Shown here piece after piece: positions 61,077 to 64,000 of a DNA stretch of 64,000 bases (positions are counted from its first letter, which is position 1; each line of letters begins with the position of its first letter). The stretch spans positions 36,396 through 100,395 of the forward strand of contig NZ_JAQSDK010000035.1 of NCBI RefSeq assembly GCF_029945885.1, read 5' to 3'. The translations under genes were made by a program, and so were the position numbers. This DNA is from Brevundimonas sp. (GTDB taxonomy: Bacteria; Pseudomonadota; Alphaproteobacteria; Caulobacterales; Caulobacteraceae). Below the pieces are notes generated by a model. It searched no databases. It saw only the letters and a program-made list of their open reading frames with translations, and had not been told where the DNA came from.

Positions 61077-61530
61077 CGCCAATCCCCCGGTGCCCGCCAC
61101 TGCCCCCCCGCCGCTGCGGCTGCTGGCCGAGGATGCGACTGACCTGCAGATCATGTCTGCGGCGCTGCAGGACGCGGTCCTGCGTCCGGCCGATGTGGTC
61201 TGGGAGCCCGGCGCGCGTACCGTGACCATCGCCCTGAGCCGGTTCTGCTGGGAATGCGGCGGTACCCGGGTGATGGCGGCGATGCAGTTCGGGGATGTGC
61301 TGGCGGTCAAGAGCCGCCGTCTGCCGCGCGGGGCAGAGACGGCGCTGGAACTGCTGGCTATCGATTTCGAACCGGGCGAAGCGCCCGGCGGCCGGGTGAT
61401 CCTGATGTTCGCCGGCGGTGGCGATCTGCGGATCGACGTGGAATGTCTGGATGCCGTTGTTGCCGACCTGTCGGAGCGCTGGCCGGCCAAGGTCTCGCCG
61501 GTCCATGACGACGGGACGGTGGAGGCGTGA
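61066..61530 (+). CDS. DUF2948 family protein
   Basis: 154 residues. [20 protein letters not shown] and [20 protein letters not shown] are DUF2948 features. Function unknown but conserved beside murA in alphaproteobacteria. Overlaps murA by 11 bp and the next gene by 4 bp. Confidence 0.88.
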   Translation: MNTDANPPVPATAPPPLRLLAEDATDLQIMSAALQDAVLRPADVVWEPGARTVTIALSRFCWECGGTRVMAAMQFGDVLAVKSRRLPRGAETALELLAIDFEPGEAPGGRVILMFAGGGDLRIDVECLDAVVADLSERWPAKVSPVHDDGTVEA

Positions 61531-61994
61531 GCGACTCCCACAGACTGGCCTCGGTCGTGCTGGACGCCGCGACCCTGCCGGCGGCGAATGCCGAGATCGA
61601 GCATGAGCGTCGCGTCGCCATCTTCGACCTGGTCGAGAAGAACAGTTTCGAACCGGCCGGCGGCCAGGGCGGTCCCTATGCCCTGACCCTGTCGCTGCAG
61701 GACAGTCGTCTGGTGTTCGACATCACCGGTCCCGACTTCGCCCGGGCCCATGTGCTGTCGCTGACGCCGATGAAGAAGGTGCTGAAGGACTATCTGCTGA
61801 TCTGTGACAGCTATTTCGAGGCCCTGCGCGGCTCGTCGCCCAGCCAGATCGAATCGGTCGACATGGGCCGTCGTGGTCTGCACAACGAGGGGGCCGAGCT
61901 GCTGAAGGCGCGGCTGGACGGCAAGATCACTATCGACCACGAGACGTCACGGCGGCTGTTCACCCTGGTGACGGCGCTGTACCGGCGGGGATAG
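61527..61994 (+). CDS. UPF0262 family protein
   Basis: 155 residues. NAEIEHERRVAIFDLVEKN and FDITGPDFARAHVLSLTPMK are UPF0262 marks. Conserved in alphaproteobacteria downstream of murA; no biochemical role known. ATGA overlap with the previous gene. Confidence 0.9.
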   Translation: MSDSHRLASVVLDAATLPAANAEIEHERRVAIFDLVEKNSFEPAGGQGGPYALTLSLQDSRLVFDITGPDFARAHVLSLTPMKKVLKDYLLICDSYFEALRGSSPSQIESVDMGRRGLHNEGAELLKARLDGKITIDHETSRRLFTLVTALYRRG

Positions 61995-62002
61995 ACGGGA
62001 AG

Positions 62003-62470
62003 ATGCAGGACCGGGCCAGAAGCTTCGCGGTCATCGCTCATGGCGACCAGATCTATGGCGAAGACCAGCCCTATGAGCGGCACCTGGCCGCGGTGGTCGA
62101 AGTCATCCGCGACTGGACCGACGATGCGGAACTGATCAGTGCCGCCTGGCTGCATGACACCCTGGAAGACACGCCGACCCGCTTTGACGATCTCGCAGAA
62201 CAGTTCAGCGACCGGGTCGCGCGTCTGGTCTGGGCGGTCACGGCGGAGGGTGATGTTCGCGCGGAAAAGATGGACGCCATCTATCGCAAGATCGCGGCCT
62301 GTCCTGACGCCGCCCTCGTCAAACTGGCCGACCGCGTTGCGAACGTCGAAGCCGCACCGGCCGGGTCAAACCACAGTCGCCGCTACGTCGGCGAGCGCGA
62401 GGCTTTCGAGCAGGCCATCCGTTCTTTCGTCCCCGCAGACGCGTGGGATCGTCTTGATCGTGCCTACTGA
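62003..62470 (+). CDS. HD-domain hydrolase, RelA/SpoT hydrolase-like
   Basis: 155 residues. Metal-site motifs: H in RSFAVIAHGDQIYGEDQPYE, HD in AAWLHDTLEDTP, and Asp in VKLADRVANVEAA. This is the small single-domain type similar to SpoT/MESH1 hydrolases of (p)ppGpp. No synthetase domain. Placed between UPF0262 and infA. Confidence 0.83.
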   Translation: MQDRARSFAVIAHGDQIYGEDQPYERHLAAVVEVIRDWTDDAELISAAWLHDTLEDTPTRFDDLAEQFSDRVARLVWAVTAEGDVRAEKMDAIYRKIAACPDAALVKLADRVANVEAAPAGSNHSRRYVGEREAFEQAIRSFVPADAWDRLDRAY

Positions 62471-62580
62471 GCGTTACACCTCGACTATCGCCGCGTTTTG
62501 GGGCATGAGGCGCCCTCTTTTCGGCTCACACTCCGCCCGGTGTGGGCCCCGAACCGTATTTTCAGGGCGCGAGAGGCCGC

Positions 62581-62799
62581 ATGGCTAAGGAAGAACTGCT
62601 CGAGTTTCCCGGTGTCGTCAGCGAACTGCTGCCGAACGCCACCTTTCGTGTGACGCTCGAGAACGACCACGAGATCATCGCCCACACGGCCGGCAAGATG
62701 CGCAAGAACCGCATCCGCGTCCTGGCCGGCGACAAGGTGCTGGTCGAGATGACGCCCTATGACCTGACCAAGGGCCGCATCACCTATCGCTTCAAATAG
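62581..62799 (+). CDS. infA: Translation initiation factor IF-1
   Basis: 72 residues, one S1-like OB-fold: [20 protein letters not shown] and ITYRFK at the end. Full length for IF-1. It binds the A site with IF-2 and IF-3. Followed 12 bp later by maf, a usual Caulobacterales order. Confidence 0.98.
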   Translation: MAKEELLEFPGVVSELLPNATFRVTLENDHEIIAHTAGKMRKNRIRVLAGDKVLVEMTPYDLTKGRITYRFK

Positions 62800-62811
62800 G
62801 GGCGGGGCGAC

Positions 62812-63402
62812 ATGCCCGCCTCCGGGGTGCGCCCCGACCTGGTCCTGGCCTCGGCCAGTCCGCGCCGGATTGAGTTGCTGGCGCAGGTCGGGATTGTCCC
62901 CGATCGCATCGACCCCGCCGACATCGATGAAACCCCGCTGAAGGACGAGACGCCGTCGCGTCTGGCCGTAAGGCTGGCGCGAACCAAGGCAACCGTCGTG
63001 GCCGCTCGGTCGCCGGGTGCCGTGGTCGTGGCCGCCGATACGGTGGTGGCCCTGGGCCGCCGCCTGCTGGAAAAGCCTGCTGACGAAGCCGAGGCCGCGC
63101 ATTTCCTGCGCCAGCTTTCGGGTCGCAACCACCGGGTCTTCACCGCCGTGGCGGTGGCCGCCGGTGACAAATTGATCAGCCGGGTGGTCGACACCCGGGT
63201 CAGCGTCAAATGCCTGTCCGAGCCCGAGATCGCCGCCTATGTCGCCACCGGCGACTGGCGTGGCAAGGCCGGGGGCTATGGCATCCAGGGCCCGGCCGGG
63301 GCCTTTATCCTGCGCATCGTCGGCAGCCACCCGGCCGTGATGGGCCTGCCCCTGCCCGAGACGGTCAATCTGCTGTCCGGCATGGGCTGGCGGCGGTCGT
63401 GA
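62812..63402 (+). CDS. maf: Maf-family nucleotide pyrophosphatase
   Basis: 196 residues. LVLASASPRRIELLAQVGI, VVAADTVVALG and GGYGIQGPAGAF are diagnostic. It hydrolyses non-canonical or methylated NTPs and is linked to septation control. Overlaps the next gene by GTGA. Confidence 0.95.
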   Translation: MPASGVRPDLVLASASPRRIELLAQVGIVPDRIDPADIDETPLKDETPSRLAVRLARTKATVVAARSPGAVVVAADTVVALGRRLLEKPADEAEAAHFLRQLSGRNHRVFTAVAVAAGDKLISRVVDTRVSVKCLSEPEIAAYVATGDWRGKAGGYGIQGPAGAFILRIVGSHPAVMGLPLPETVNLLSGMGWRRS

Positions 63403-64000
63403 GCGACGCGGTCGAGGTCTTCCTCGACGCCATGCCCGGCGAGACCCGGGGCATGATCTTCCGCAACGGCTATCCCGAACATCTGCTGATCGAACGCGAC
63501 AGCGACGTGCCCCAGCACCGGCTTGGCGCGCGCTGCGTCGGTCGGGTCACCGAGGTGAACGCCGGGCTGCGGGGCGCTTTCATCGACCTGGGCGCGGGCG
63601 ACCCGGCGGGGTTCCTGCCACTGGCGCGTGAGGCCCCGATCCGCAACGGGGACCGGATCGCGGTCGAGGTCACGGCCGAACCGCGTGACGGCAAGGGGCC
63701 GGTGCTGCGCCTTACCGGTGCGGGGGAGGGGACGCCCCGTCTGCTGGAGACCGGGCCTGACGTGGCCGCCCGGCTGGCGACCCTTGCTCCCGGCGTGGAA
63801 GTTGAAACGGGGCTGGCGGCGATCTCAGCCGGACATGAGGCGGTCGAGGCGGCGTTGGGCATGACGACGGTTATCCCGGCGATCGGGCTGGACCTGGCGG
63901 TACAGCGCACGCGGGCGCTCGTCGCGGTCGATATCGATCATGCGCCGGTGGCCGGGCGCGATGCGCGCAAGGGCCGCGAACAGGCCAATCGCGAGGGGCT
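63399..64000 (+). CDS. Ribonuclease E/G family protein, truncated by the window end
   Basis: The first 200 residues are visible; the gene continues beyond the right edge. GTG start overlaps the maf stop. The S1 domain (CVGRVTEVNAGLRGAFIDLG, GFLPL) is followed by the beginning of the RNase E/G catalytic region (ALVAVDIDHAPVAGRDARKG). Its position after infA-maf and the short N-terminus suggest a small RNase G-like protein in RNA turnover or rRNA processing. Confidence 0.87.
   Translation, partial: MSDAVEVFLDAMPGETRGMIFRNGYPEHLLIERDSDVPQHRLGARCVGRVTEVNAGLRGAFIDLGAGDPAGFLPLAREAPIRNGDRIAVEVTAEPRDGKGPVLRLTGAGEGTPRLLETGPDVAARLATLAPGVEVETGLAAISAGHEAVEAALGMTTVIPAIGLDLAVQRTRALVAVDIDHAPVAGRDARKGREQANREG

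Noticed and set aside
59856..61940. Long minus-strand open frame across murA
   Set aside because: Antisense to murA, DUF2948 and UPF0262 genes with strong family matches on the plus strand. No signals of its own.

Overview
The window is 64 kb of high-GC alphaproteobacterial chromosome. It most likely comes from the Caulobacteraceae, and Brevundimonas is my best guess. The pointers are an spmX-type polarity gene (muramidase-like domain, proline-rich linker, two C-terminal membrane segments), the flbT-flaF-flagellin group, and a murA / DUF2948 / UPF0262 / infA / maf / RNase E-G run.

Layout. (1) 1-9.9 kb is a metal-resistance block: a truncated copB-like gene with three 60-bp tandem repeats, a HAAS-type membrane protein, a rhodanese, a DUF819 membrane protein, and a czcCBA RND efflux operon led by a small His-rich secreted protein. 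(2) 10.1-21.5 kb is a catabolic cluster for an unknown ester or carboxylic acid. It has an acyl-CoA ligase, a TetR regulator, a TonB-dependent receptor, a serine hydrolase, an alpha/beta hydrolase, a GPH-type transporter, an MFE-2-like SDR and a carboxylesterase. Two 28-bp near-palindromes, one before the ligase and one before the receptor, look like operators of the TetR protein. (3) 21.6-22.0 kb is an IS3-family remnant. (4) 22.15-36.08 kb is a 13.9-kb genomic island bounded by a 14-bp repeat of the 3' end of an intact tRNA-Ser(CGA). It carries a tyrosine integrase, small mobile-element genes, a 575-bp control-like region with four TCG-N4-CGA dyads, and a tight operon: Z1 ATPase, PD-(D/E)XK (DUF4420), MORC/MutL-like GHKL ATPase, two unrecognised proteins, an ABC-type ATPase, an HNH nuclease, then a second HNH gene. 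(5) 36-64 kb is mostly conserved backbone: NrtR-like regulator, HD hydrolase, MoxR ATPase, flagellar genes, exoD, isovaleryl-CoA dehydrogenase, spmX, mgtE, tRNA-Leu, lipB, a hybrid histidine kinase, patatin, propionyl-CoA carboxylase alpha subunit, msrB, tRNA-Thr, murA, infA, maf and the start of an RNase E/G gene.

The most interesting item is the island operon. Its first three genes match the Z1 + DUF4420 + MORC-type GHKL set that Iyer, Abhiman and Aravind (2008) described around restriction-modification systems. Here there is no DNA methylase and no Vsr nuclease, and the operon continues into an ATPase-HNH pair with the architecture of Septu PtuA-PtuB. I read it as a candidate composite anti-phage system. 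That is inference from domains and gene order.
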